From NCBI GenBank assembly GCA_050948785.1, contig JBMNEM010000008.1, positions 124,001 through 188,000 of the forward strand: a DNA stretch of 64,000 nucleotides, in the 5' to 3' direction. Under the pieces are notes generated by a model, which saw nothing but the letters and a program-made list of their open reading frames with translations, made no database searches and had not been told where the DNA came from. Within the stretch, counting starts at the first letter, position 1. Each line of letters begins with the position of its first letter. The translations under genes were made by a program, and so were the position numbers. The DNA comes from JAAZMI01 sp050948785 (GTDB taxonomy: Bacteria > Bacillota > Dethiobacteria > DTU022 > UBA8154). This document shows positions 43,997 through 52,632 of the stretch, in pieces.

Positions 43997-44296
43997 ATGC
44001 ATGAAAGGGTGAGTAACATTTATTTTAAAAATATGATCAACATTTTATTTGAGCTACTTTATTTTTTAATTTTAGCACGGCTGCTTTTTAGTTTTTTGCC
44101 TGTAGATCCCTATAATCTTCCCTTTCTTGAAAAAATACTGCGCTTTATTTATCAGGTTACAGAGCCTTTTTTAGCTCCTTTTCGCCAACTCATTCCTCAC
44201 CTCCGTGTGGGCAGCGGGGCTTATATCGACTTTTCTCCCATTCTTGCCCTGCTTGTTCTGGGTATACTGCGACGTTTACTGCTAGGGCTGCTTTAA
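43997..44296 (+). CDS. ylmG: YggT family membrane protein (YlmG)
   Basis: A small integral membrane protein with two hydrophobic segments and the YggT pattern RLLFSFLPVDPYNLP, IYQVTEPFLAPFRQLIP and DFSPILALLVLGILRRLL. It belongs to the conserved sepF-ylmG-ylmH-divIVA block and is linked to division or envelope biogenesis. Start uncertain: ATG 43997 (99 residues) has no ribosome site, whereas AAAGGGTG (44004-44011) stands 6 nt before an in-frame ATT at 44018; ATG 44033 is a third option. Confidence 0.9.
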   Translation: MHERVSNIYFKNMINILFELLYFLILARLLFSFLPVDPYNLPFLEKILRFIYQVTEPFLAPFRQLIPHLRVGSGAYIDFSPILALLVLGILRRLLLGLL

Positions 44297-44328
44297 GGGA
44301 AGAATGCTCTTAGAGAAAGGGGAGAGTT

Positions 44329-45123
44329 ATGTCCAAACAAAAACATTCATTTGATTACCCTCTTGTTACGGAAAAAAAATGGGCAGCCTATTTCGAGTCC
44401 CTGCTGAAAGAAGTGGCCAAGGATCAGCGCGGGCGGTGTACTTTTTTTACTGATCCCCGGCAGCAGGAAATAGCACGGGAATTACTGCGTAGCTATCCCG
44501 AAGTAAAGTGCTCCTTTTTTGGGGGATACCCTGAGGCTGAAAGGGTCAAAATTTGCTTGACTTCTTCTTCCTTGCCTTCCAGTAAGGAAGAAGAGCAAGT
44601 AAGCTGTTTGGTGCTCAAAGGGGATTTTCCGGCAGGTGTTTTGAATCACAGGGATTTTTTAGGGGCACTGTTGGGGTTGGGTATCAAAAGGGAAATGATC
44701 GGTGATATCATTTACCAGGGAACGGGAAAGGCCTATGTTCTCCTGGCAAAGGAGCTGGCAACCTTTGTACGTCTGAACCTTAATAAAACAGGCCGCTTTA
44801 ACGTGGAAGCAGAAGAGTTGGAATTGGATATTTTAAAAACAGGCTTGGCGCCCCGGCGTATTAAAGAAATCAAGGGGACGGTGGCCTCGATGAGGCTTGA
44901 TGCAGTTTCCGGATTGGGTTTTGGACTCTCTCGTTCCAAAATTGCTCCTTTAATCAGGGGTGAACAGGTAAAAATCAACCACCAGGTTGTTAAGCAGCCT
45001 TCAAAATCGATCCAAGAAGGCGATATGATTTCTTTGGCCGGAAGGGGACGGATTGAGGTTGTGGAAGAACTTGGAGAAAGCCGCAAAGGAAGAATACATC
45101 TTTTAATTCACCGGATTATTTAG
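44329..45123 (+). CDS. ylmH: S4-domain RNA-binding protein YlmH
   Basis: A 264-residue protein of the YlmH family. An N-terminal domain (FFTDPRQQEIARELL, FFGGYPEAERVKIC, LGALLGLGIKREMIGDI) is followed by a C-terminal S4 RNA-binding domain (about 185-245: MRLDAVSGLGFGLSRSKIA, GEQVKINHQVVKQPS). Bacillus YlmH acts in ribosome-associated quality control, which fits with rqcH also being present in this window. GAAAGGGGAGAG precedes ATG. Confidence 0.94.
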   Translation: MSKQKHSFDYPLVTEKKWAAYFESLLKEVAKDQRGRCTFFTDPRQQEIARELLRSYPEVKCSFFGGYPEAERVKICLTSSSLPSSKEEEQVSCLVLKGDFPAGVLNHRDFLGALLGLGIKREMIGDIIYQGTGKAYVLLAKELATFVRLNLNKTGRFNVEAEELELDILKTGLAPRRIKEIKGTVASMRLDAVSGLGFGLSRSKIAPLIRGEQVKINHQVVKQPSKSIQEGDMISLAGRGRIEVVEELGESRKGRIHLLIHRII

Positions 45124-45268
45124 TTGGCATCTCACGAAAAAAATAATTGCCAAATTATGTCGCTTAAGTTATGATATTCTTAGAAGAGTTTTCCGACGTG
45201 TCTTTTACTTGATTTCTGTTTTAGCGGCCGATATTTATATTGGCATTAATTTGGGGAGGAGGGTTACT

Positions 45269-45763
45269 GTGAATATTACGCCCATTGATATTCAGAATAA
45301 GGAATTTGATCGCGGTTTTAGAGGTTATAAGATAGAAGAAGTAGATGAATTTTTAGACCGGGTATCGAAAGAATATGAGCTGATGGTCAAAGAGAAATTA
45401 AGCCAGGAGGAGAAAAATACCTTACTGGAGGAAAAACTTGAGCAGTACCAGAAGCTGGAGGAAACCTTGCACAATTCGATTATTGTTGCCCAGGAAGCCG
45501 CTGAAGACGTCAAGCGTAACGCGAACAAAGAGGCTGAGCTGATTCGTAAGGAAGCTGAGAAGGAATCCCAACGCATTATTGAAGAAGCCCGCTTTAAAGC
45601 CAGCCGTATCCTGGCCGAACATGAGGAGATTCATAAGCAGGCGCAGATTTTTAAGCTGCGTTTTCGCTCCTTTATTGAAGCGCAGCTTGCTACTTTGGAA
45701 CTGGAAGACTGGCTGCAGGTGGAAAATGATGACGAAGAACCTGAAATGCGGGATATTGGCTAG
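45269..45763 (+). CDS. divIVA: DivIVA-family cell-pole/septum protein
   Basis: A 164-residue coiled-coil scaffold that marks curved membrane at poles and septa. The N-terminal membrane-binding domain is ITPIDIQNKEFDRGFRGY followed by KIEEVDEFLDRVSKEYE. A long charged coiled coil comes next (residues 35-130, with KEAELIRKEAEKESQRI) and an acidic tail. The start is GTG 45269, preceded by GGGGAGGAGGG; the in-frame upstream codons from 45209 lack a ribosome site. A 105-nt stretch to the next promoter follows, without a clear terminator. Confidence 0.95.
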   Translation: MNITPIDIQNKEFDRGFRGYKIEEVDEFLDRVSKEYELMVKEKLSQEEKNTLLEEKLEQYQKLEETLHNSIIVAQEAAEDVKRNANKEAELIRKEAEKESQRIIEEARFKASRILAEHEEIHKQAQIFKLRFRSFIEAQLATLELEDWLQVENDDEEPEMRDIG

Positions 45764-45861
45764 TTTCTTCAGGTTTGGCTGGAGCTTTCCCGGTGCAACG
45801 ATTTTGGAAATGGTATGTAGGGGTGCGGGTGATTTTCTTTAAGGTAGAGGAATGCGGTTAC

Positions 45862-45890
45862 TTGACTATGGTTAAAATAAGCTTTATAAT
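45862..45890 (+). promoter_or_regulatory. Sigma-A promoter for the ileS T-box leader
   Basis: TTGACT at 45862-45867 and TATAAT at 45885-45890, spacer exactly 17 nt. Transcription from about 45897 would include the whole T-box leader. Confidence 0.85.
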
Positions 45891-45896
45891 TTTGTA

Positions 45897-46249
45897 CAAT
45901 GTTTTTAACCTTGCTGGAAAGCCTTTGGGCGTGCCCGCAGGATGAAGGGTATGAATTGCAAAAGCGGATCAATGCCAGGAACGGGAGAGTAAGTAGAGCT
46001 AAAATCCTTACAGCGAACCGGGTTGGGTGAAAGCCGGTAAGATGGCTTTACCGAAGATCACCCGGGAGCTCTTATCTCCAAAGCCGCAGCCGGGGACGAA
46101 GGTGAGACGGTGATTCTGTGCCGGCGGTTAGTAGGGATAAGCGTAATATCGGGCTGCGTTAAAGCTAAAAGAGGTGACTGTTTCAGGCGTAACTGTCACT
46201 ATAAGGGTGGTACCGCGGGAAAATCTCGTCCCTGGAGACGGGATTTTTT
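45897..46249 (+). promoter_or_regulatory. T-box riboswitch leader of ileS
   Basis: Uncharged tRNA-Ile should bind this leader and allow read-through. The conserved T-box AAGGGTGGTACCGCGG is at 46203-46218. Stem I is recognisable from AGAGTAAGTAGAGCT (45990s) pairing with AGCTCTTATCTCC (46068-46080), with the distal AGCGAACCGGGTTGGGTGAA region between. Two ATC triplets (46057-46059 and 46074-46076) are candidates for the isoleucine specifier; I cannot choose between them by eye. The 5' end is inferred from the promoter. Confidence 0.93.
46223..46249 (+). terminator. T-box conditional terminator
   Basis: ATCTCGTC (46223-46230) pairs with GACGGGAT (46237-46244) over a 6-nt loop and is followed by T residues to 46249. 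It directly follows the T-box sequence, as expected for the competing terminator. Confidence 0.88.
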
Positions 46250-46386
46250 AATTTGTAAGTGCAGGTCTTTAAACAGCTAAAGCAGAGAAACAGCCGGAGA
46301 CGGCCGTTCTGCTTCTATCTTGTTGTGACCTGTAATTTTGTAGAAGTTCGTAGGAGAAAGGCTAAAATAACAAAAGGGAGGGTAGA

Positions 46387-46444
46387 GTCTGGTCCTTTTT
46401 GAAACCTGGAAATGAGAGGAAGTTTTCCCTACTAAGGACTGGAC
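46387..46444 (+). other. Second hairpin just upstream of ileS
   Basis: GTCTGGTCCTT (46387-46397) pairs with AAGGACTGGAC (46434-46444), eleven pairs with two wobbles, enclosing a 36-nt loop that contains AGAGGAAG. It ends 13 nt before the ileS ATG, and no canonical ribosome site lies free between hairpin and start. It is outside the T-box. A role in translation control is inference. The remaining 46250-46386 has no gene. Confidence 0.5.
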
Positions 46445-46457
46445 CAGGCAGTTGTCT

Positions 46458-49268
46458 ATGGATTACAGTGCTACTTTAAATCTACCGCAAACAAAATTTC
46501 CTATGAGGGCAGGACTACCGAAAAAAGAACCACAGTTGCTGGAATACTGGGAAAAGATTGCTCTTTATCATAAAATGAGGGAAAGCAGGAAAAAAGCGCC
46601 CCGTTTTATTTTGCATGATGGCCCCCCTTATGCAAATGGCAGTATTCATATGGGCACAGCCATGAATAAGGTCCTCAAGGATATTATCAATAAATATAAA
46701 TATATGCAGGGTTGCGATATCCCTTATATTCCCGGGTGGGATACCCACGGTCTCCCGATTGAACTCCAGGTAATTAAAAACAAAAACATTCACCGGGATG
46801 AAATTTCAGAGCTGGAATTCAGGCGGATGTGCCGGGAATATGCTTTACGCTATGTTGATATTCAGCGGGATCAATTTAAAAGGTTAGGTGTCGTAGGCGA
46901 TTGGGAAAATCCTTACATTACACTGGATCCGGCTTATGAAGCCCGGCAGATTGGCATTTTTGGCCAGATGGCACAAAAAGGCTATATCTATAAAGGGCTC
47001 AAACCGGTTTACTGGTGTCCCCAATGTGAAACGGCCCTCGCGGAGGCGGAAATCGAATACGTGGAACGGCGTTCTCCTTCCATATATGTTAAATTTCCGG
47101 TGGTCGATAACCTGGGAAAATGGAAAGATGCGTGCCAGCCGGCGTTTGTTTTAATCTGGACGACCACTCCCTGGACTATTCCGGCTAACCTGGCTGTGGC
47201 TTTGCATCCGGATTATCAATATGTTCTGGTTGAGGCTCAGGGGGAATATATTCTTTTAGCCGAAGGGCTGCTGGAGGATGTTTTTACGTATTTGGGGCTG
47301 GAAAAGGCAAGTATCTGCGGCAGCTTTCAGGGTCGTGAACTGGAAGGTCTGATTTGCCGTCACCCTCTTTACGAGCGTGAATCCAGGGTGGTTCTTGCTG
47401 ACTATGTTACGCTGGAGCAGGGCACCGGTTGTGTGCATATTGCCCCCGGACACGGACAGGAGGATTATGAAACGGGCCTGCAGTATGATTTGCCTATTTA
47501 TGCCCCTCTGGACGAGCGGGGGGTTTTTACCGAGGATACGGGTGAATTTGCCGGAATGCGTTATGATGAAGGCAACAAGGCTGTTACGGAAGCCTTAAAA
47601 AGGGAAGAGGTTCTTTTAGACCTCTCCTTTATTACGCACCAATATCCCCATTGCTGGCGCTGTAAAAACGAAGTTATTTTCCGGGCTACGGAACAATGGT
47701 TTGCTTCGATCCAGCATTTCCGGGAAAATGTACTGAAGGCTGTGGAAAAAATTAAGTGGTTCCCCTCCTGGGGGGAAACCCGTATGACCAATATGATCAA
47801 GGAACGCCGCGACTGGTGTATTTCGCGCCAGCGGATCTGGGGTGTGCCTCTGCCCATCTTTTACTGTCTCCATTGCGGTGAGCCTCTTTTAAATGCCGAA
47901 AGCATCGGGGCGGTCCAAGAACTTTTTGAAAAAGAAGGTTCCGATGCCTGGTTTATTTATGAGGCTGCGGAAATTTTACCGGCGCAGCTCAGCTGTCCAG
48001 CCTGTGGGAAGAAAGATTTCCGCAAGGAAGAGGATACCATGGATGTCTGGTTTGACTCCGGTTCCAGCCATGATGCCGTTCTTCATGGCCGGGAGGAGGA
48101 AGGGCTGCGTTGGCCGGCGGATCTCTACCTGGAGGGCAGCGATCAGTTTCGCGGTTGGTTTCAATCTTCCCTTTTAACGGCTATAGCTGTAAAGGGCGAA
48201 CCCCCTTACCGTAGTGTCCTCAGCCATGGGTGGGTTGTGGATGGTGAGGGTAAAAAAATGTCCAAATCTCTGGGAAATGTCATTGCCCCGGAAGAAGTGA
48301 TCAAAAATTATGGGGCGGATATTTTACGCCTCTGGGTTTTCAGTGCCGATTTTACTACCGATGTGCACCTTTCCAGGGAGATATTAAAACAGCTGGCGGA
48401 GATTTATCGTAAGATCCGTAATACCTGTCGTTTTCTTTTAGGAAACTGCTACGATTTCCATCCCGCTCAGCATAGTATTCCCTATGACCGGCTTGAAGAG
48501 GTGGATCACTGGGCCCTCCACCGTCTGTATAAACTGGTCCAAAAAACTACCGGTGCCTTTGAAAATTTTGAATACCACCAGGTTTTTCATGCCATTCATA
48601 ACTTTGCCGCTGTGGATATGAGCAATTTTTATCTAGATATTGTCAAAGATCGCCTTTATGTACTTGAAAAGGATGCGCCTTCCCGCCGGGCGGTCCAGAC
48701 AGTCCTGGCGGAAACCCTGAAAACGCTTACGCTGTTGATCGCTCCGGTTCTTTCTTTTACGGCCGAGGAGGTATGGTCATATATACCTTTCAAAGAAAAA
48801 GAAAGCGTGTTATTAAATGCGTGGCCTGAACTGCCGGACTGCTACGAAAACGAGGAGTTGGCTGCCAGGTGGGAATTACTGCTGCATTTAAGAGAAGAGA
48901 GCAATAAAGCCCTGGAAGCAGCGAGGAGAGAAAAGCTTATTGGCTCCTCATTACAGGCTGCTGTCGAGCTCTACCCGGATGAGGAACTCTATCCCAAACT
49001 TGCCGCTTACAGTACCCTGCTGCCTGCTCTTTTGATTGTTTCCTCCTGCCGTCTGCATGAACCCGGCACAAAACTACCGGCAGATGGTTTGACCACCGCT
49101 CAGGAACTGAACCTGCGCCTGAAAATCCAAAGGGCGCCAGGCGAAAAATGCCAGCGCTGCTGGATGTATTCTCCGACAGTTGGCCAAAACGAGGAACATG
49201 AAGAAGTCTGCTCCCGTTGCCAGGAAATTCTTGACCGGAACAGGCCTGCAGCCGGGCAGGACAATTAG
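46458..49268 (+). CDS. ileS: Isoleucyl-tRNA synthetase
   Basis: Class Ia synthetase with editing. The 936-residue protein has the HIGH-type motif in GPPYANGSIHMGTAMN, the CP1 editing domain (WTTTPWTIPANLAVA; GTGCVHIAPGHGQEDYE), WFDSGSSHDAV, the KMSKS motif in GKKMSKSLGN (about residue 600), an anticodon-binding helical domain, and a C-terminal zinc finger (CQRCW and CSRC, about 897-920). That C-terminal finger marks the common bacterial IleRS1 type, which is mupirocin-sensitive. ATG 46458 is used; TTG 46452 is possible. Confidence 0.97.
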   Translation: MDYSATLNLPQTKFPMRAGLPKKEPQLLEYWEKIALYHKMRESRKKAPRFILHDGPPYANGSIHMGTAMNKVLKDIINKYKYMQGCDIPYIPGWDTHGLPIELQVIKNKNIHRDEISELEFRRMCREYALRYVDIQRDQFKRLGVVGDWENPYITLDPAYEARQIGIFGQMAQKGYIYKGLKPVYWCPQCETALAEAEIEYVERRSPSIYVKFPVVDNLGKWKDACQPAFVLIWTTTPWTIPANLAVALHPDYQYVLVEAQGEYILLAEGLLEDVFTYLGLEKASICGSFQGRELEGLICRHPLYERESRVVLADYVTLEQGTGCVHIAPGHGQEDYETGLQYDLPIYAPLDERGVFTEDTGEFAGMRYDEGNKAVTEALKREEVLLDLSFITHQYPHCWRCKNEVIFRATEQWFASIQHFRENVLKAVEKIKWFPSWGETRMTNMIKERRDWCISRQRIWGVPLPIFYCLHCGEPLLNAESIGAVQELFEKEGSDAWFIYEAAEILPAQLSCPACGKKDFRKEEDTMDVWFDSGSSHDAVLHGREEEGLRWPADLYLEGSDQFRGWFQSSLLTAIAVKGEPPYRSVLSHGWVVDGEGKKMSKSLGNVIAPEEVIKNYGADILRLWVFSADFTTDVHLSREILKQLAEIYRKIRNTCRFLLGNCYDFHPAQHSIPYDRLEEVDHWALHRLYKLVQKTTGAFENFEYHQVFHAIHNFAAVDMSNFYLDIVKDRLYVLEKDAPSRRAVQTVLAETLKTLTLLIAPVLSFTAEEVWSYIPFKEKESVLLNAWPELPDCYENEELAARWELLLHLREESNKALEAARREKLIGSSLQAAVELYPDEELYPKLAAYSTLLPALLIVSSCRLHEPGTKLPADGLTTAQELNLRLKIQRAPGEKCQRCWMYSPTVGQNEEHEEVCSRCQEILDRNRPAAGQDN

Positions 49269-49370
49269 CCGAAAAATGAGTGAATAATTTTATCTGGGGA
49301 AAAATATAAATGCTCAGGAATACAGGAATAAAGGCAAGGGCGGATTCTGTAAAGGGGATGGAGAGAATTT

Positions 49371-49658
49371 TTGCAAGCTGATGAAATCCACCAAAAACTT
49401 TTGGATAAATTGGCGGAACTATCCCAGCAGCTGGAAAAATTTAACCTGGCTGGATACCTGGAGCAGCTGAACAACCCCCGGCGCTATTTCATGGTTAACT
49501 TTATGGGGGGCCTTGTCCGGGGGTTCGGGATTGCTCTGGGTATGACCATTCTTGGTGCCTTTGTCCTTTATATTTTACAGAGGCTGGTGGTTTTAAATTT
49601 GCCGGTAATCGGGGACTTTATTGCTGAACTGGTCCGCATTGTCCTGACCTACCTGTAA
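49371..49658 (+). CDS. DUF5665 small membrane protein
   Basis: A 95-residue protein: an amphipathic N-terminal part (LLDKLAELSQQLEKFNLAGYLEQLN), the conserved turn NPRRYFMVNFMGGLVRG, a hydrophobic segment (about 50-70, GIALGMTILGAFVLYIL) and a second hydrophobic C-terminal end. This matches the DUF5665 pattern seen in spore-forming Clostridia. Function is unknown. The start is TTG 49371 after GGGGATGGAGAG. It lies between ileS and the DksA-like gene. Confidence 0.8.
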   Translation: MQADEIHQKLLDKLAELSQQLEKFNLAGYLEQLNNPRRYFMVNFMGGLVRGFGIALGMTILGAFVLYILQRLVVLNLPVIGDFIAELVRIVLTYL

Positions 49659-49736
49659 GCACGTTTTTTTGTCAGCGGCTGTCAATTTTATTTACGTTAA
49701 GATAATCCTTACAATATTGCAGAAACGAGGATAAAT

Positions 49737-50405
49737 ATGACAGAACTGGATTATGCATATTTTAACTATTTATTGCAGCAAGAAAAAGAAAGCCTGCTTG
49801 AGTTTATCGACCCGGAGGGGATGGGCAAACAAGTTTCTCTAAAAGACAGCATTGGTGAGCTTTCCCTTATTGACAACCATCCGGCGGATACCGGCACGGA
49901 GCTTTTTGAGCGCTCCAAGGATCTGGCTCTGCATGAAAAACGATTAAAGACTCTGGCGGAAATTGATTCGGCTCTGGAAAGGATGGCACAAGGGGATTAT
50001 GGCCGGTGTTTAATTTGCGGACAGAAGATTGCCGGTGAGCGCCTGGAAGCCCTCCCTTACACTCCCCACTGTCTGAATTGCCAGGAGTCACAGGAGGAGC
50101 AAAGTAAAGAGGAGGAAGATCGTCCTGTAGAGGAGTATGCTCTGGAGCCTCCTTTTAAACGCACTTTCAAGGATGGCCACGATTATACCGGATTTGACGG
50201 TGAAGATGCCTGGCAAAAGGTGGCACGTTACGGTACATCCAGTACTCCGCAGGATGTACCCGGGAATGTGGATAATCCGGCCTTTGTTGAATCTGAAGAA
50301 AATATCGGCATTGTGGAACAAATGGATGAACTGCCTTCAACCCGGGGATACCGGAGGAAAAAGGATCAGGGGGAGGAAGAGGATACTGGAGAAAGAAAAA
50401 GTTAA
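49737..50405 (+). CDS. TraR/DksA-type zinc-finger protein (YteA/YlyA family)
   Basis: A 222-residue protein with an N-terminal coiled region (LFERSKDLALHEKRLKTLAEIDSALERM) and a DksA/TraR C4 zinc finger, CLICGQKIAGERLEALPYTPHCLNC (residues about 93-117). An acidic C-terminal tail follows with the YteA-like KRTFKDGHDYTGFDGEDAWQ. YteA-type proteins are annotated as sporulation proteins; DksA relatives act on RNA polymerase. Bacillus ylyA sits in the same slot between ileS and lspA. Confidence 0.88.
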   Translation: MTELDYAYFNYLLQQEKESLLEFIDPEGMGKQVSLKDSIGELSLIDNHPADTGTELFERSKDLALHEKRLKTLAEIDSALERMAQGDYGRCLICGQKIAGERLEALPYTPHCLNCQESQEEQSKEEEDRPVEEYALEPPFKRTFKDGHDYTGFDGEDAWQKVARYGTSSTPQDVPGNVDNPAFVESEENIGIVEQMDELPSTRGYRRKKDQGEEEDTGERKS

Positions 50406-50460
50406 AACAGAAAAAGCAACCACTCCTTGGTTCACAGCTGCTACTAATTGGATAAAAAAG

Positions 50461-50931
50461 TTGCACCTGACAAATAGGGCCTTTGCATTTATTGTTTTTA
50501 TTGTTTTTGCCGCTGATCAGCTGAGCAAACTCTGGGTATTACAAAAATTTTCCCCGGGAGAAACATGGCCTTTGATTCCGGAAATTTTTCATTTAACCTA
50601 TGTACGCAATCCCGGTGCCGCTTTTGGCCTTTTTGCCAATAAAACCCCTTTTTTTATCGCCATTTCCCTGCTGGTTATTTTTTTGATCATTTTTGGTGGG
50701 AGTTTATTGGAAACACGTTATTTTCTGCTGCGCTTGGCCTTGGCCTTACAACTGGGAGGTGCCTTGGGCAATTTCAGTGACCGGCTGCGCACAGGCTATG
50801 TGATTGATTTTCTCGATTTTCGCTTCTGGCCGGTTTTCAACCTGGCTGATATGGCCTTGGTTCTGGGTATTGTTTTGCTGCTTGGCAGTTTTTCAAGCCC
50901 AAATTTTTCCCCTTTGGCTCGTGAAAAGTAA
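50461..50931 (+). CDS. lspA: Lipoprotein signal peptidase LspA
   Basis: Membrane aspartic protease that removes signal peptides from prolipoproteins. Four hydrophobic segments and the catalytic aspartates in GNFSDRLRTGYVIDFLDF and FNLADMALVLG are present, with AADQLSKLWV and TYVRNPGAAFGLF near the N terminus. The start is uncertain: TTG 50461 gives a normal 156 residues but has no ribosome site. A strong GGGGAGGAAG (50370-50379) instead precedes an in-frame CTG at 50386, inside the end of the previous gene. The frame is open much further upstream, but that part overlaps the zinc-finger gene. Confidence 0.92.
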   Translation: MHLTNRAFAFIVFIVFAADQLSKLWVLQKFSPGETWPLIPEIFHLTYVRNPGAAFGLFANKTPFFIAISLLVIFLIIFGGSLLETRYFLLRLALALQLGGALGNFSDRLRTGYVIDFLDFRFWPVFNLADMALVLGIVLLLGSFSSPNFSPLAREK

Positions 50932-50953
50932 CCCGACAAAGGAAAGGTTTTTT

Positions 50954-51937
50954 ATGAAGAGGAAAGTTTTTATTGTTGGTGCGGATGAAGAAGGGGCCCG
51001 GTTGGATTTGTTCCTGACTGCCCGGGAAAACTCCTCTTCCCGTTCATTTTGGCAAAAATTATGCCTCGGGGGTAATGTTATTGTTGATGGAGAAAAAAGG
51101 CTTAAATGTGGTTATCGCCTGAAAGAAGGCCAAAAAGTGGAGGCCCGGATCCCGCCCCCGGAAGTTATTCGTGCTGAACCGGAAGATATTCCCCTGGAGA
51201 TAGTTTTTGAGGATCGGGATCTTCTGGTGGTCAATAAACCCCGGGGTATGGTCGTACACCCCGCTGTTGGGCACCGCCGGGGCACCCTGGTCAATGCCCT
51301 GTTAGCTCACTGCCGGGATCTTTTGACCATTGGTGATCGGATTCGGCCCGGGATTGTCCATCGTTTGGATAAGGATACCTCCGGACTTTTAGTTGTAGCC
51401 AAAAATGAGCCGGCTTTTAAACATCTTGCAGCACAACTTAAAGAAAGAAAAGTAAAAAGAGAATACCGGGCCATCGTTCATGGCTTTCCTCCCCCCGGGG
51501 TCAGGACTATTGATGCGCCTCTGGGCAGGGATAAATATAACCGTAAAAAAATAGCTGTCCAAAAAAATGGGACAGGCCGCCAGGCTATTACTCATTTAAA
51601 ATTATTGCGGAAAGTAGGCTCTTTTTCTTTCCTTTCCTTATTATTGGAAACGGGCCGGACCCATCAAATCAGGGTGCACCTGTCTTTTATCGGTTGCCCT
51701 ATAGTTGGGGATCCTCTTTATGGCCCCAAAAAATCACCTTTCAGCCAGAGGGGACAATTTTTGCATGCCAGAACATTGGGTTTCATACATCCCCGCAGTG
51801 GTGAGTATCTGGAGTTTATTGTCGAACCGGGGGAAGAGTTCTGCGCATTTTTAAAAATGGAGGGGGAAAATGATGCGCAAAAGAAAAATTATGGATGCAA
51901 ACGGAATCCGCCGGGCCCTGACGCGCATTGCCCATGA
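50954..51937 (+). CDS. rluD: RluD-type 23S rRNA pseudouridine synthase (YlyB)
   Basis: The 327-residue protein has an N-terminal S4 domain (RLDLFLTARENSSSRSFW, VIVDGEKRLKCGYRLKEGQ) and an RsuA/RluD catalytic domain with the aspartate motif RPGIVHRLDKDTSGLLVVAK, LLETGRTHQIRVHLSFIG and the ending LGFIHPRSGEYLEF. ATG 50954 follows AAAGGAAAGG. Its last 68 nt overlap pyrR in a different frame, so the final about 22 residues (basic, Pro/Cys-rich) may be an unusual extension. Confidence 0.95.
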   Translation: MKRKVFIVGADEEGARLDLFLTARENSSSRSFWQKLCLGGNVIVDGEKRLKCGYRLKEGQKVEARIPPPEVIRAEPEDIPLEIVFEDRDLLVVNKPRGMVVHPAVGHRRGTLVNALLAHCRDLLTIGDRIRPGIVHRLDKDTSGLLVVAKNEPAFKHLAAQLKERKVKREYRAIVHGFPPPGVRTIDAPLGRDKYNRKKIAVQKNGTGRQAITHLKLLRKVGSFSFLSLLLETGRTHQIRVHLSFIGCPIVGDPLYGPKKSPFSQRGQFLHARTLGFIHPRSGEYLEFIVEPGEEFCAFLKMEGENDAQKKNYGCKRNPPGPDAHCP

Positions 51938-52412
51938 GATTGTGGAACGTAACAAAGGTACACAAGATGTTATCATTGTAGGTATTAAGCGCCGGGGAGA
52001 TCCTCTGGCCCAAAGACTGGCTGAACTGATTAAAAAAATAGAGGGAGTCAAGCCGCCTGTAGGTTTGCTGGATATTACACCTTACCGTGATGATCGCCAG
52101 GTTGATCATCTGGATAACGCCCGGAAAGGGGCTGCTTCGCTTAATTTGGATGTTACCGGGAAGATCCTTGTTCTTGTAGACGATGTTCTCTATACAGGCC
52201 GCTCCGTAAGGGCAGCTATGGAGGCCCTGATGGACAGGGGCAGGCCGCGTCTCATCCAGTTGGCCGTTTTAATTGACCGCGGGCATCGTGAGCTGCCAAT
52301 CAGTCCGGATTTTGTCGGAAAAAATGTACCTACCAGCCGCAGTGAATTGATCGCTGTTTGTTTGCGTGAAGTGGATGCTCAAGAAGAGGTATTGATCGTG
52401 GAAGAAGGATGA
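51870..52412 (+). CDS. pyrR: PyrR: pyr operon attenuation protein / uracil phosphoribosyltransferase
   Basis: The 180-residue protein has the PRPP-binding loop LVLVDDVLYTGRSVRAA and the PyrR-specific GIKRRGDPLAQRL, DITPYRDD and PVGLLD segments. PyrR binds pyr leader RNA in response to UMP and has uracil phosphoribosyltransferase activity. ATG 51870 follows GGAGGGGG. No pyr biosynthetic gene and no recognisable PyrR-binding attenuator follow, so its RNA targets must lie outside the window. Confidence 0.95.
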   Translation: MMRKRKIMDANGIRRALTRIAHEIVERNKGTQDVIIVGIKRRGDPLAQRLAELIKKIEGVKPPVGLLDITPYRDDRQVDHLDNARKGAASLNLDVTGKILVLVDDVLYTGRSVRAAMEALMDRGRPRLIQLAVLIDRGHRELPISPDFVGKNVPTSRSELIAVCLREVDAQEEVLIVEEG

Positions 52413-52541
52413 ACCGGCGTCAAGCCCAGGATTATATTGATTTTGTAATAAAAATAAAATCACTCTTCCTTTGTACGATTCCCGACGACACCATACAAAA
52501 ATACAGATAAAAGTTCTTCATACCTCTGCAATTTAAGAATA

Positions 52542-52587
52542 CTCCAAATAATGAAATATTTTCAATAAAATATTTCATTATTTGGAG
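52542..52587. repeat. 21-bp perfect inverted repeat with 4-nt loop
   Basis: Positions 52542-52562 (CTCCAAATAATGAAATATTT plus T) are exactly complementary to 52567-52587, with CAAT between. No T-run follows on either side. It lies 46 nt before the promoter of the toxin-antitoxin pair and is far longer than an ordinary terminator stem. It could be a recombination scar, a remnant of a mobile element or a protein-binding palindrome. The rest of 52413-52632 has no gene. Confidence 0.85.
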
Positions 52588-52632
52588 GTGTCTGTGGAAG
52601 GGATTAAACATAAGATTAAATGTTTTGTTCGT

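Noticed and set aside
50137..50460. N-terminal extension of lspA to 264 residues
   Set aside because: The extension overlaps the zinc-finger gene in another frame and gives a non-family sequence; LspA is normally about 150-170 residues.
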